Origin: Agromyces italicus DSM 16388
Lineage (GTDB): Bacteria; Actinomycetota; Actinomycetes; Actinomycetales; Microbacteriaceae
Length of the DNA stretch: 64,000 nt
NCBI RefSeq assembly: GCF_000421545.1
Contig: NZ_ATXF01000005.1
Coordinates: 714,214 to 778,213, forward strand
Direction: 5' to 3'
Shown in pieces: positions 23,678-32,558 of this stretch. The notes below the pieces were generated by a model. The model saw only the letters and a list, made by a program, of their open reading frames with translations. It ran no database searches and had not been told where the DNA came from. The position numbers and the translations under genes were made by a program. Each line of letters starts with the position of its first letter. Position 1 is the stretch's first letter.

Positions 23678-25258
23678 ATGGAGCCAGTTGTCGCGACGTT
23701 CGCGATCCTCGCCGTCGCGGTGGCGGCGTTCATGACGAGCCGGATCCCCGTCGCGGTGACCGCGATCGGCGTCGCGCTCGCGCTCTGGGCCACCGGAATC
23801 CTCACCCTCGAACAGTCGCTCGCCGGCTTCGCCGACCCGACCGTGCTCTTCATCGCCGCCCTCTTCGTCGTGAGCGAGGGACTCGACGCGACGGGCGTCA
23901 CCGCCCGGCTCGGCCGCATCGTGGCAGCTCGCGGCGGCTCGAGCCGCCGGAAGGTGCTCGTGCTCGTGATGGTGCTCGTCGCCCTGCTCACCGCGCTCAT
24001 CAGCGTCAACGGTGCCGTCGCGGCGCTCCTGCCGATGACGGTCGTCGTCGCCGTGCGCATCGGCCTGCCGCCGTCGCAGCTGCTGCTGCCGCTCGCCTTC
24101 GCGGCGCACGCGGGCTCGATGCTCGCCCTCACCGGCACGCCCGTCAACGTGATCGTCTCGGAGTTCGCGGCGGAGTCGGCGGGCGGGCCATTCGGCTTCT
24201 TCGAGTTCGCGATCGTCGGCGTCCCGCTGGTGATCGGCACCGTGCTGCTCACCATGCTGCTCGGCGAGCGGATGCTTCCGGCGCGCAGCGCCGCCACCGT
24301 TCCGCGCGACCTCAGCGACCACGCCTGCACCCTCCTCGACGACTATTCCGTGCTCGCGGCCGCCGACGGCGGTGGCCGGGCGGTGACGATCGACGCCGAG
24401 AACGGGGTCGCCGAGGTGCTCGTGCCGCCTCGCTCCGAACTCGTCGGCATGCGGGTGTTCCCCGGAATGACGACGCCGAGCGGCAAGCTCGTGATCCTCG
24501 CGGTCTCTCGCAACGGACGCGAACTCACCGCCCCCGAGGCGGACGTCGAGGTGGGCGACGTCCTGCTCCTCCAGGGCACTTGGGACGATCTCGAGCGGAA
24601 CACCGCGGGCGACGACGTGAGGGTCGTCGATTCGCCCGCGTCGGTGCGCGGGCAGGCGGCTCCGATCGGGCGCCGCGGCATCGTCGCGATCGTCGTCCTC
24701 GCCGCGATGGTGCTGCTGCTCGCGACCGGGCTGGTGCCGCCCGTCGTCGCCGGGCTGGTCGCTGCCGGAGCGATGATCGTCACCGGCGTGGTCCCGCTCG
24801 GACGGGCGTACCGGGCTGTCTCCTGGACGACGGTCATCCTCGTCGCGGGGATGATCCCGATGTCGACGGCGTTCTCGACCACGGGCGCGGCCGAGCTCGT
24901 CGGCGACGCGCTCGTCGGCGCCGCCGGGCCGGGTGGGCCGCTCGTCGTGCTGCTCGCGATCTGCGTGCTGGTCGTCGTACTCGGCCAGCTGATCAGCAAC
25001 ACGGCGACCGTGCTCATCGTCGCGCCGATCGCGATCTCGGCGGCGGCGGCGCTCGACGTCTCGGCCCGCCCGTTCCTGATGGCCCTGACGGTGGTCGGTG
25101 CCGCGGCCTTCCTCACCCCGATCGCGACGCCGGTCAACCTCATGGTGATGGGGCCGGGCGGCTACCGTTTCGGCGACTACGCCCGCTTCGGCTGGCCGTT
25201 CACGCTGTTGTTCCTCGCGGTCGCGGTGCTGCTCGTGCCGCTCTTCTGGCCGTTCTGA
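23678..25258 (+). CDS. SLC13 family permease with RCK_C domain
   Basis: A 526-residue membrane protein with two groups of about five to six helices around a soluble domain (about 225-300). That domain, VLVPPRSELVGMRVF through EVGDVLLLQG, is a TrkA_C/RCK_C module, found in SLC13/CitT-like permeases and possibly ligand-sensing. LTGTPVNVIVSE and TPIATPVNLMVMGPGGY are the twin SNT-like hairpin motifs of the family that bind anion and sodium. It likely moves di- or tricarboxylates or sulfate; the substrate is unproven. The TetR gene starts 63 bp downstream. Confidence 0.85.
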   Translation: MEPVVATFAILAVAVAAFMTSRIPVAVTAIGVALALWATGILTLEQSLAGFADPTVLFIAALFVVSEGLDATGVTARLGRIVAARGGSSRRKVLVLVMVLVALLTALISVNGAVAALLPMTVVVAVRIGLPPSQLLLPLAFAAHAGSMLALTGTPVNVIVSEFAAESAGGPFGFFEFAIVGVPLVIGTVLLTMLLGERMLPARSAATVPRDLSDHACTLLDDYSVLAAADGGGRAVTIDAENGVAEVLVPPRSELVGMRVFPGMTTPSGKLVILAVSRNGRELTAPEADVEVGDVLLLQGTWDDLERNTAGDDVRVVDSPASVRGQAAPIGRRGIVAIVVLAAMVLLLATGLVPPVVAGLVAAGAMIVTGVVPLGRAYRAVSWTTVILVAGMIPMSTAFSTTGAAELVGDALVGAAGPGGPLVVLLAICVLVVVLGQLISNTATVLIVAPIAISAAAALDVSARPFLMALTVVGAAAFLTPIATPVNLMVMGPGGYRFGDYARFGWPFTLLFLAVAVLLVPLFWPF

Positions 25259-25321
25259 CGCGCGCTCGCGCGTTCGCGGTCGAGTACCGTTGATCGTCGA
25301 CCCAGAGGAGCATCACCGCAC

Positions 25322-25939
25322 ATGAAGCCCGGCCCCCGGCGCAGCGTCAGCCAGTCCGACATCGTCGATGCCGCCTTCGAGATCCTCGAGGAGAAGGGTT
25401 TCGCCGCCGTCTCGGTGCGGGGCGTCGCCGGCGCGCTCGGGCTGACCCCCACGGCGATGTACACGTACTTCGCGTCGAAGAACGCCCTGCTTCAGTCGAT
25501 GGTCGAGCACCTGCTCGCCGGCGTCGGGGATGTCTCGGCGCCCGACTGGCGCGACCGGGTCCTCGCGCTCGCGCTCGCGCTGCGAGCGAAGCTCGCGGAG
25601 CACTCGGGGTCGATCGTGCTCGTCACGAGCGGCCCGCTCGACGGCCCGAACGCGCTCTCGCTCGCCGAACGGCTCATCGAGAGCTTCGTCGAGGCAGGGC
25701 TCCGCGTCGATGACGCCGCTCGCGCCGGCCACGCCGTGCGGGCCTTCGTCGTGGGGCAGTCGGCGCTCGAGGCGGCCCGCCGCACGGCGCCGGTCGAGGC
25801 ATCCGTGCAGCAGCCGCTCTGGTCGGAGACGCGCCATCCGCTCGTCGAGCAGACCGTCGGTCTTGCACTGGACGCCGACGGCGACCATGAGTTCGCGACG
25901 ATGCTGGGGCGCGTGATCGACGGGTTCGCCCAGGCGTAA
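25322..25939 (+). CDS. TetR family transcriptional regulator
   Basis: A 205-residue repressor-type protein. The helix-turn-helix is at about 12-58: IVDAAFEILEEKGFAAVSVR, then GALGLTPTAMYTYFASKNALL. The C-terminal half is a variable ligand domain resembling TetR_C with no recognised effector. AGAGGAG lies about 11 nt before the ATG, and a TACCGT -10 box at 25285-25290 gives a short leader. It follows the SLC13 permease and may control it or the divergent exporter operon; no palindromic operator was identified. Confidence 0.85.
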   Translation: MKPGPRRSVSQSDIVDAAFEILEEKGFAAVSVRGVAGALGLTPTAMYTYFASKNALLQSMVEHLLAGVGDVSAPDWRDRVLALALALRAKLAEHSGSIVLVTSGPLDGPNALSLAERLIESFVEAGLRVDDAARAGHAVRAFVVGQSALEAARRTAPVEASVQQPLWSETRHPLVEQTVGLALDADGDHEFATMLGRVIDGFAQA

Positions 25940-25955
25940 GCCGCGGGGTGAACCG

Positions 25956-25993
25956 GGCGAGGCGCCGACCCCCTGAGGGGCCGACGCCTCGCC
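25956..25993. terminator. bidirectional hairpin between TetR and M6 protease genes
   Basis: Perfect 9-bp arms GGCGAGGCG (25956-25964) and CGCCTCGCC (25985-25993) enclose an inner CCCCTGAGGGG stem. The convergent gene ends at 25939 and 26024 flank it. Confidence 0.65.
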
Positions 25994-26023
25994 GGTCGTG
26001 CGGTCGTGCTCTTGCGTTGCCGC

Positions 26024-28888
26024 TCAGCCTGCCGCGGGGGGCGTGATGCTGATCAGCGCTGCGGTGTTGCCCTTGAACGCCTTCTTGACCTGGATCACGG
26101 TGCCGTAACCCACGCCGTCGTCGGCGGGGTTGCCCGAGCCGAACGGTCCGACGCCGGCGTCGACGCCGTCGTAGTCGGGCAGGCGGTTGCCGGCGAGGTC
26201 GTACAGCGGGGTGCTGTACTGGGCGTTGCCGACCGAGGGAACCACGGTCGACGCGTCGCGGTCGCGGTAGAAGAGCTGACCGGTCGCCTCGTTCAGGGCG
26301 AAGCCGGGCACCCAGCCGCGGTCGTCGGTGAAGGTGCTCACCGGGTCGAGGGCCGCGGTGTCGGTGCAGTACTCGTTGCCGGACGCGATGAAGCACTCGG
26401 TGAACGGGTACGTCTTCGTGAGACCGAACGACGCGTTCGACGACTGGGCGCGCGAGGGCATCACGTTCAGCGTCGACGGGTCGGCGTCGGCCGCGGCACC
26501 GGTGCGCTGCAGCGGGTTGAAGTGGCTGTCGACGAGCAGGAGCCCGCCCTTCGCACCATAGCTCGGCAGCGCCGCCTCGTTCGAGAGGATCTGGTTCGAG
26601 TTGCCGTACGTGGTGTCGCGGTACCAGACCAGCGCGCCCGGTGCGTTGTAGGCGATCTTCTCGACCTTCCACGCGCCGTCACTGTAGACGGAGTTGTAGC
26701 CGTACTTCAGCCCTTCGTCGAAGCCGTCGAAGTTGCGCCACTCGACCAGGTAGTACTGCGCCTTGATCGAGGTGCCGGTGTCGATGCGCCAGCCGGGGCC
26801 GGTGGTGTCGGCGAAGGTGCCGACCTTGGGCGTCCAGCCGCTCTCGCCCGACTCGACGTCGTCGCTCCACGTCGTGGTGGCGCCGCTCGTGAGCGAGAAG
26901 TCGTCGGCGAACCAGCCGCGCTCCTGGAAGGCGGCGTCGGTCGCCATGCGGAGACGGAGGTCGATCGACTGCCCGGCGTAGGCCGTGAGGTCGACGTACT
27001 GGTTCTGCCAGCCGTGCGAGTCACCGGTGAGACCGTACTTGCGGTCGCCGAAGCCGTGCAGGTTGCCGTTCGGGTCGGGGTAGCCGTCGGGGGTCGTGGC
27101 CTCCGAGCCGTCGGCGTTGTAGACCTTCTGGTCGGTCCACGTGGTGCCGCCGTCGGTCGAGATCTCGACGAAGCCGAAGTCCCAGTCCGATTCGATCACG
27201 AAGTTGTTCCACATCCAGAACTTCGCGTCGGCGCCGACGTCGAGCTTGCGCTCGATGCGGATGTCGCCCCAGTCCTGGTCGGCCCCGGTGTACCACATGT
27301 TCTCGCCGCTGTGCGGGTCGGCGAGGTTGATGGTCTTGTCGGGGAGGTTCACCTTCACGCCGTCTTCGCTGCCCTTGAGGGGGCGCGAGTTCTGGCCGAC
27401 CTTGACGGTCGTCTCGTCGTCACCGGGGTTCACGACCTGCGGGTCGGCCCAACCGAGCACCCACTTGTCCCAGAGGCCCATGTGCGTCGGCATCGACTGG
27501 AAGATCGGGCCCGAGTGCGAGCCCGAGCTCATGAGGTCCCAGAAGTCGATGTCGCTGCTGCCGGCGTTCGAGGTGTCGTAGAGGTCGGGCAGGCCGAGGT
27601 CGTGGCCGTACTCGTGCGCGAACACGCCGACGCCCGAGTCTTCGGGCTGCACGATGTAGTTCGACAGCTTGAGGTCGGTGCCGGGGATCGTCGCTCCGCC
27701 GAGGACGGCCGAGGAGTGCGCCCACAGCGCGTAGGTGCCCTGCGCGCCGCCGCCGCCGGACTTGTCTTCACCCGCGTGGACGAGCACGACGTGGTCGATC
27801 ACGCCGTCGGGCTCGTTGACGTTGCCGTCGCCGTCGCGGTCGCCCTGGTCTTCGATGTCGTAGTCGACCCAGGGGAAGTCGGGCTGCGCCTCCGCGAGGG
27901 CTGCGACCGCGTCGATCGGCAGCTGGCCGGGGCCCTTCGGGTTGTCGGGGTGGCCCTGCTGGTCCTGCATGGGACCGGCCTCGTAGACGCCCTCTTCGTT
28001 CTGGTGGCACACCGTGGCGCCGTAGTAAGCCTCGGAGTGCGGGACCGTGATCCACGGGGTCGCCTCACCGGTGACGGTGTAGGCGCCGCGCGACATCTCT
28101 TCGTACATCGACTTCATCGTGTAGCCCGAGATGTCGAAGCCGGGCTTGCCGTCGGGGCCCGTGAGGTCGGTGCGGACGCGCTCGGTGATGCCTTCGTCGG
28201 TGAAGAGCATCTTGTTGAAGTGCTCCGACGAGAAGTCGGGCACCCACATCGAGTTGTTGTCTTCGAGCTCGTAGTCGGCGGGGTTCGGGATGCCGTTGTG
28301 AAGGGGCCCGTTCTGGACGTTGCCGGGCTTGCAGGTGGTCGCACCGAACTCGGTCGGGACGTAGCTGCCGGTGAAGTCGTCGTTCGCCTCGTCGTTGAAC
28401 TCGACGAGGATCGTGAGGAGCTTGGCCTCCTGGGTGACGTCGGCCTGCTTGTAGTTGGGCGACTTCTTCGGCTTCTTGGCGTTCGTGTTCGCCTTCAGCT
28501 GCTCCTGCTTGAGCTGCTTCGGGCTCTTGCCGGTCTCGTTCGACTTGTTTTCGAGCTTCGCCAGGCCGCCCGCGGCCTGCGGGTTGCCTGCGGCGAACTT
28601 CGCGTCGATCTCCATGGCGGTCGCCAGCGCGTCCTCGGCGCTCGGGGCGGCGACCTTGTTGCCGTGGATGTCGAAGGCGGCTTCGTCATCGGCGCCCACG
28701 ACGGCCTCCGCACGGGGGGCGACGTAGTTCATGTAGTACTCCGAGTCGCTGATCACCGGCGGCGATACCGGTGATTCAGCCGCGGCTGCGGTGCTCACGC
28801 CGAACGACACCATTCCGGTGGCGGCGAGTGCGAGCACCGGGACGACCGCGACCGCACGCTTGCGCGCGCGGCTGGTGAATCCAGTCAT
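26024..28888 (-). CDS. secreted M6 (immune inhibitor A-like) metalloprotease
   Basis: The 954-residue exported protease has a signal peptide (RKRAVAVVPVLALAATG then an AAAAE cleavage region near residue 37). A propeptide extends to about 150, with a Lys-rich stretch KANTNAKKPKKSPNYK. The catalytic zinc motif is HEYGHDLGLPDLYD (425-438), the M6 HExxHxxGxxD signature. DRDGDGNVNEPDG (about 351-362) looks like a calcium-binding loop. The C-terminal half contains VEG/MAM-like beta domains. Family members degrade host or environmental proteins such as antibacterial peptides. GAAGGGAG before the ATG at 28888 fixes the start. Confidence 0.92.
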   Translation of the reverse strand: MTGFTSRARKRAVAVVPVLALAATGMVSFGVSTAAAAESPVSPPVISDSEYYMNYVAPRAEAVVGADDEAAFDIHGNKVAAPSAEDALATAMEIDAKFAAGNPQAAGGLAKLENKSNETGKSPKQLKQEQLKANTNAKKPKKSPNYKQADVTQEAKLLTILVEFNDEANDDFTGSYVPTEFGATTCKPGNVQNGPLHNGIPNPADYELEDNNSMWVPDFSSEHFNKMLFTDEGITERVRTDLTGPDGKPGFDISGYTMKSMYEEMSRGAYTVTGEATPWITVPHSEAYYGATVCHQNEEGVYEAGPMQDQQGHPDNPKGPGQLPIDAVAALAEAQPDFPWVDYDIEDQGDRDGDGNVNEPDGVIDHVVLVHAGEDKSGGGGAQGTYALWAHSSAVLGGATIPGTDLKLSNYIVQPEDSGVGVFAHEYGHDLGLPDLYDTSNAGSSDIDFWDLMSSGSHSGPIFQSMPTHMGLWDKWVLGWADPQVVNPGDDETTVKVGQNSRPLKGSEDGVKVNLPDKTINLADPHSGENMWYTGADQDWGDIRIERKLDVGADAKFWMWNNFVIESDWDFGFVEISTDGGTTWTDQKVYNADGSEATTPDGYPDPNGNLHGFGDRKYGLTGDSHGWQNQYVDLTAYAGQSIDLRLRMATDAAFQERGWFADDFSLTSGATTTWSDDVESGESGWTPKVGTFADTTGPGWRIDTGTSIKAQYYLVEWRNFDGFDEGLKYGYNSVYSDGAWKVEKIAYNAPGALVWYRDTTYGNSNQILSNEAALPSYGAKGGLLLVDSHFNPLQRTGAAADADPSTLNVMPSRAQSSNASFGLTKTYPFTECFIASGNEYCTDTAALDPVSTFTDDRGWVPGFALNEATGQLFYRDRDASTVVPSVGNAQYSTPLYDLAGNRLPDYDGVDAGVGPFGSGNPADDGVGYGTVIQVKKAFKGNTAALISITPPAAG

Positions 28889-29131
28889 GCTTCTCCCTTC
28901 GAGTGTCTCGGCGGAGGTGACCGTCGAGACACGCACGGCGCCCGTCGGTGGACGGACGTATTCGGAATCCTGCCGTTAACGGGCCCGGCTGGGGAAGACC
29001 TGAGCCGAAACTGTGGAGAAGTCCGCACATTCGTCTGCTGATTCGACGAGTCCGTGCAGTGCGTCCGGCGATCGCTTCCGCCGGAGATCGCCGTTGAGTA
29101 GAATTCGAGGTCGACACGCGGGGGGAACACG
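28889..29131. other. divergent intergenic region with TAGAAT -10 box
   Basis: This 243-bp spacer separates the M6 protease and the lipoprotein gene. TAGAAT at 29099-29104 is a likely -10 box for the lipoprotein, giving a leader of about 20 nt. No gene or clear repeat is seen. Confidence 0.4.
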
Positions 29132-29542
29132 GTGGCATCCGATCGAACGACCTGCGGCCGCACCCGGGGTGCGCGCGTGGCATCCGCGATGCTCGCGGTG
29201 GCGGTCGGCAGCCTCGCGCTCGCCGGGTGCTCATCGCCCACCGAGTCGATTCCGCCCGTCATCGTCGACCTCGGGGAGGTCGACGGCACGACGGTCGAGG
29301 TCGACGAGGGCGGCACCATCGATCTCACCGGCGACGACGAGACGTACGCGGCGTGGACGGCCGACATCGGCGACCCCGCGATCGTGGAGTTCACACCCGG
29401 CCGCGACGACGGCAGCGCGCAGTTCGACCCCGGGCTCACCGCGACTGCGCCGGGCGAGACCGAGGTGACGCTCGACAACACGGAGACGGGCGAGTCGGTG
29501 ACGTTCACGGTCGAGGTCGTCGGACCGAGCTCGATCTACTGA
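29132..29542 (+). CDS. putative lipoprotein, Ig-like
   Basis: A 136-residue protein with an N-terminal basic region, a hydrophobic stretch (SAMLAVAVGSLALAGC) and a lipobox LALAGC with lipidation Cys at about 33. The mature part is acidic (DLTGDDETYAAW, then a Gly/Asp-rich segment) and ends in ESVTFTVEVVGPSSIY, a beta-rich, Ig-like or chagasin-like pattern, though no inhibitor motif is certain. GTG 29132 is preceded by a strong GGGGGG site, so it is preferred over an internal GTG at 29178. It is divergent from the M6 protease, so a role in protease control is conceivable but unproven. Confidence 0.65.
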   Translation: MASDRTTCGRTRGARVASAMLAVAVGSLALAGCSSPTESIPPVIVDLGEVDGTTVEVDEGGTIDLTGDDETYAAWTADIGDPAIVEFTPGRDDGSAQFDPGLTATAPGETEVTLDNTETGESVTFTVEVVGPSSIY

Positions 29543-29570
29543 CCCGACGCGGTCGCCCCGGGCACCGCCC

Positions 29571-30245
29571 TCAGCCGAGCAGCAGGGAGCGCAGCTGGTC
29601 GGCCGAGTGCACGACCGCCATCGCGTCGCCGGCCTCGGCCGGTGAGCCGTAGCCCCATTCGACGAGGATCGTCGGCACGCCGTTGGCGAGTGCGCCGAGC
29701 GTGTCGTAGCCGCGGTCGCCGACCATCACGGAGTGCGCGGTGTCGACGCCCTGCGCCGTCAGACGGTGGAGCGCCTCGGCGACGACGTCGGCCTTCGTGC
29801 TGCGCTCTTCGTCTGCGCTCGCCCCGGTGATCACGGTGAAATACCGGCTGAGTCCGGCGTGGTCGAGCACCTTTCGCGCCATCGTCTCGGGCTTCGACGT
29901 CGCGAGGGCGATCGGGATGCCGGCGGCGTGGAGTCGCTCGAGCACGCCGGCGACGCCGGGGAACACCGGGGAGCTCAGCAGGTGCTTGCCGTAGTGGGCG
30001 CGGTAGACATTGAGGGCCTCCCGGGCCTCGGCGTCCGAGAAGCCCGCGGTCATGCGCAGGCTGTCGAGCAGCGGTGGGCCGACGTAGGCGCGCAGGCTCT
30101 CATCAGATGGCACGGGCAGACCCATCTCGGCGAACATGTACGCGAGCGAGCCCGTGATGTCGGTGGCGGAGTCGATGATGGTGCCGTCGAGATCGAACAG
30201 CACGGCCGACCACGTGCGCGTGGGGGAGAGGGTCGGGGAGGTCAC
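29571..30245 (-). CDS. HAD-superfamily phosphatase (phosphoglycolate phosphatase-like)
   Basis: A 224-residue HAD hydrolase with motif I FDLDGTIIDS (nucleophile Asp), motif II ATSKP (Thr/Ser), motif III Lys in the KVLDHAG region, and motif IV VGDRGYDTLGA. The helical cap (about 35-95) marks subfamily IA, as in Gph or pyrophosphatase PpaX. GTG 30245 is preceded by TAGGAT 6 nt upstream, so the transcript is probably leaderless. It lies 35 bp downstream of nucS, with which it may be partly cotranscribed. The substrate is unproven. Confidence 0.85.
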   Translation of the reverse strand: MTSPTLSPTRTWSAVLFDLDGTIIDSATDITGSLAYMFAEMGLPVPSDESLRAYVGPPLLDSLRMTAGFSDAEAREALNVYRAHYGKHLLSSPVFPGVAGVLERLHAAGIPIALATSKPETMARKVLDHAGLSRYFTVITGASADEERSTKADVVAEALHRLTAQGVDTAHSVMVGDRGYDTLGALANGVPTILVEWGYGSPAEAGDAMAVVHSADQLRSLLLG

Positions 30246-30251
30246 CGTGAC

Positions 30252-30257
30252 ATCCTA
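30252..30257 (-). promoter_or_regulatory. -10 box for leaderless GTG start at 30245
   Basis: TAGGAT on the minus strand ends 6 nt before the GTG of the HAD phosphatase. Confidence 0.45.
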
Positions 30258-30280
30258 GGACGCAAGAATCTGAGTAAAGC

Positions 30281-30976
30281 TCAGAACAGCCGCGAGTCGC
30301 CGTCGTCGACGCCGCGCATCGCGTCGTAGTCGAGCACCAGGCAGCGGATTCCCCGGTCCTCGGCGAGGGTGCGCGCCTGCGGCTTGATCTCCTGCGCGGC
30401 GAACACGCCGGTCACGGGGGCGAGCAGCGGGTCGCGGTTCATGAGCTCGAGGTAGCGGGTCAGCTGCTCGACGCCATCGATGTCGCCGCGCCGCTTCAAC
30501 TCGACGGCGACGGAGGCGCCCGCGGCATCCGTCGCGAGGATGTCGACCGGGCCGATCGCCGTCATGTACTCGCGTCGTACCAGCCGGTGCCCGTCGCCGA
30601 GCAGCTCGATCTGCTCGGCGAGCAGCTTCTGCAGGTGCGCCTCGACGCCGTCCTTCTGGAGGCCCGGGTCGATGCCGAGCTCGTGCGCGGAGTCGTGCAG
30701 CACCTCGTGGATCGAGACGATGAGGCGATCGGCGGTCTTCTTGTGCGTGACCGTCCAGAGCTCGACGACGCCGGCCTCGCGCTGCTCGTCGTCGGGCTCG
30801 TTCGTCGCGAGCGTGCAGGGCGGGCTCATCCAGTTGAGGGGCTTGTAGCTGCCGCCGTCGGAGTGCACGAGAAGGCTGCCGTCGCCCTTCACCATGAGCA
30901 GGCGGGTCGCGAGCGGGAGGTGGGCTTGCAGCCGCCCCGCGTAGTCGACGGAACAGCGGGCGATGACGAGACGCAC
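30281..30976 (-). CDS. nucS: endonuclease NucS/EndoMS (mismatch-specific)
   Basis: The 231-residue protein is the actinobacterial non-canonical mismatch repair nuclease. The N-terminal dimerisation/DNA-binding half includes WMSPPCTL. The C-terminal nuclease fold has G-x-x-D in [11 protein letters not shown] (D145) and the E-x-K of VAVELKRRG (E159, K161), followed by [12 protein letters not shown]. The extreme C-terminus GDSRLF resembles the beta-clamp-binding tail known for actinobacterial NucS. GTG 30976 is supported by a TAGACT box 6 nt upstream. Absence of MutS/MutL in the window fits the lineage. It is cytosolic and cleaves both strands at G:T, G:G and T:T mismatches. Confidence 0.93.
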   Translation of the reverse strand: MRLVIARCSVDYAGRLQAHLPLATRLLMVKGDGSLLVHSDGGSYKPLNWMSPPCTLATNEPDDEQREAGVVELWTVTHKKTADRLIVSIHEVLHDSAHELGIDPGLQKDGVEAHLQKLLAEQIELLGDGHRLVRREYMTAIGPVDILATDAAGASVAVELKRRGDIDGVEQLTRYLELMNRDPLLAPVTGVFAAQEIKPQARTLAEDRGIRCLVLDYDAMRGVDDGDSRLF

Positions 30977-30982
30977 CCGACG

Positions 30983-30988
30983 AGTCTA
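30983..30988 (-). promoter_or_regulatory. -10 box for leaderless nucS
   Basis: TAGACT on the minus strand, 6 nt before the nucS GTG and overlapping the last codons of the upstream MFS gene, would give nucS its own promoter. Confidence 0.45.
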
Positions 30989-32239
30989 CGTGCGGTCGGA
31001 TGCCACGGGGCGCGCGCGCTCGCGGGCGGCCGGCGCCGCGAGCGCCGAGAGCACGAGGAGGCCGAGGATCACGAGCAGCGCGTTGAGGATGCCGAAGTGC
31101 TCGCCGATGAAACCGAGCAGCGGAGGGCCGGTGAGGAACGCGCAGTAGCCGATGATCGCGACGGCGCTCACGCGAGCCGCCGAATCGGTCGGGTGATCGG
31201 CCGCGGCCGACATGCCGACCGGGAATCCGAGCGACGAGCCGACGCCCCAGAGCACGGTGCCGACGAGGAGCATCCACGTCTCGGTGCCGAAGATGAACAG
31301 CGTGAGCCCGGCGATGCCCACGACGGCCAGCGTGCGCAGCACCGGCACGCGGCCGAACCGGTCGATGAGGGGGCCGCCGACCACCCGGGCGGCGGTGATC
31401 GCGACGGTGAAGACGCCGAACATGAGCGCGCCGGTCGTCTCGTCGAAACCGTGCCCGTCGACGACGGCGAGAGCGAGCCAGTCGTTGGCCGATCCCTCGG
31501 CGAACGACATGCCGAGCATGATCACGCCGATGAGCAGCAGTCGCACGTCGCCCCAGACGGCGAGGTCCTTGCGGAGGCGCTCGGTGAAGGGCGGGCGCGG
31601 GGCATCCGTGTGCAGGTTGTCGCCGACCTCGGCGCGCAGCGGCACGAAGCGCACCGCGACGACGATCGCGACGGCGATGAGGAGCGCGATGACGCCGAAG
31701 TGGACCGAGACGGGGATGCCGGTCGCCGATGCGGCCGCAGCGATGCCCGCGCCGGCCACCGTGCCGAAGCTGAAGAACGCGTGCATGAGCGGCATCACCG
31801 TGCGCCCGAGTTCGCGCTCGGCCTCGGCGCCCTCGACGTTCATCATCACGTCGACGGCGCCGTTGCCGAAGCCGAAGAGGGCGAGGCCGATGACGACGAG
31901 CGGCACCGACGGCAGCGCCGAACCGCCGATGCCGACGAAGACGAGGCCGACCGAGACGGTGACGAGCGCCAGGATCATGCCCGCGCGTGCGCCGAGCCGC
32001 GCGAGCAGCCACGGGGCGGCGACGAGGCCGAGCACCGAGCCGATCGAGCCGCCCAGGATGACGAGCCCGACGCCCTGCGTGCTCAGCCCGGTGTCGTCGC
32101 GGATCGCGGGGATGCGTGCGACCCAGCTCGCCATGCTGAGCCCGCTCAGGAAGAAGATCGCGAAGATCGCGTTGCGCCACGCGATGAGCTCGCCCGTGGG
32201 GCGGGTCGATCGCGCGGCGGCGCTGGCGGGTTCGGTCAT
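30986..32239 (-). CDS. MFS transporter (YbjJ-like)
   Basis: The 417-residue, 12-helix transporter opens with LIAWRNAIFAIFFLSGLSMASW and VARIPAIRDDTGLS, typical of the YbjJ/FucP-like MFS group. The substrate is unknown. The ATG at 32239 lies 46 bp downstream of a perfect 14-bp palindrome (32286-32299) that is also found in the promoter of the LacI-type gene at 41716. A TATCGT -10 box on the minus strand (32302-32307) would put the transcription start inside the palindrome, so repression by a LacI-family protein is likely. nucS follows after 9 bp. Confidence 0.85.
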   Translation of the reverse strand: MTEPASAAARSTRPTGELIAWRNAIFAIFFLSGLSMASWVARIPAIRDDTGLSTQGVGLVILGGSIGSVLGLVAAPWLLARLGARAGMILALVTVSVGLVFVGIGGSALPSVPLVVIGLALFGFGNGAVDVMMNVEGAEAERELGRTVMPLMHAFFSFGTVAGAGIAAAASATGIPVSVHFGVIALLIAVAIVVAVRFVPLRAEVGDNLHTDAPRPPFTERLRKDLAVWGDVRLLLIGVIMLGMSFAEGSANDWLALAVVDGHGFDETTGALMFGVFTVAITAARVVGGPLIDRFGRVPVLRTLAVVGIAGLTLFIFGTETWMLLVGTVLWGVGSSLGFPVGMSAAADHPTDSAARVSAVAIIGYCAFLTGPPLLGFIGEHFGILNALLVILGLLVLSALAAPAARERARPVASDRT

Positions 32240-32285
32240 CGGCTGCTTCTCGTCTGGGTCTTCGGGAGCGAGGCGATCGTGCCTC

Positions 32286-32299
32286 TCGAATCGATTCGA
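32286..32299. promoter_or_regulatory. LacI-type operator of the MFS gene
   Basis: The perfect 14-bp palindrome TCGAATCGATTCGA, with the central CG typical of LacI-family sites, overlaps the predicted transcription start. It matches 13 of 14 bases of the site at 41687-41700. Confidence 0.65.
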
Positions 32300-32324
32300 C
32301 CACGATAACAGCAGCGGCGACCGT

Positions 32325-32392
32325 CGCCATGCTTTCGGGTATCGCCATGATTTCGGATGCCACGGCGTGAACCCATCCGAAGTCGTGGTGAT
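32325..32392. repeat. 18-bp-period motif with inverted copy
   Basis: Copies start at 32325 and 32343 (CGCCATGATTTCGGAT-type). An inverted copy at 32374-32392 pairs with 32341-32359 at 16 of 19 positions and a 14-nt loop. The same motif recurs at 35499-35516, 55589-55622 and 55819-55834. Confidence 0.7.
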
Positions 32393-32407
32393 ATCCGTGG
32401 CTGTGGC

Positions 32408-32490
32408 GGGTACGGGGGCGGGTACGGGTACGGGTACGGGTACGGGTAGGGGGCGGGTGCGGGGGGCGGGTACGGGGGCGGGTGCGGGTG
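32408..32490 (+). repeat. GGGTAC hexamer / G-quadruplex-capable tract
   Basis: More than ten runs of three or more G separated by TAC, C or TGC occur on the plus strand, including about five perfect GGGTAC units (32420-32449). The arrangement fits the G3-N1-7 quadruplex rule many times over. Confidence 0.75.
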
Positions 32491-32558
32491 GCGGGTGCGG
32501 CCCGGAACGGCTCGTGCGGCCCGGAGGACCGGACCGCACGAGCACGGGAAGCAGGAAC

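Larger units (their letters stand above)
32240..32558. other. 319-bp spacer with operator, hairpin and G-tract
   Basis: No gene is present. Contents in order: LacI-type palindrome (32286-32299), the 18-bp-period motif (32325-32358) with an inverted copy (32374-32392), then a G-rich GGGTAC tract (32408-32490). Confidence 0.7.

Noticed and set aside
20353..24330. A single long minus-strand frame suggesting a fusion of the aminopeptidase with other domains.
   Set aside because: A perfect AAGGAGG site sits before ATG 21870 and the upstream part is Arg-rich antisense of the MFS and permease genes.
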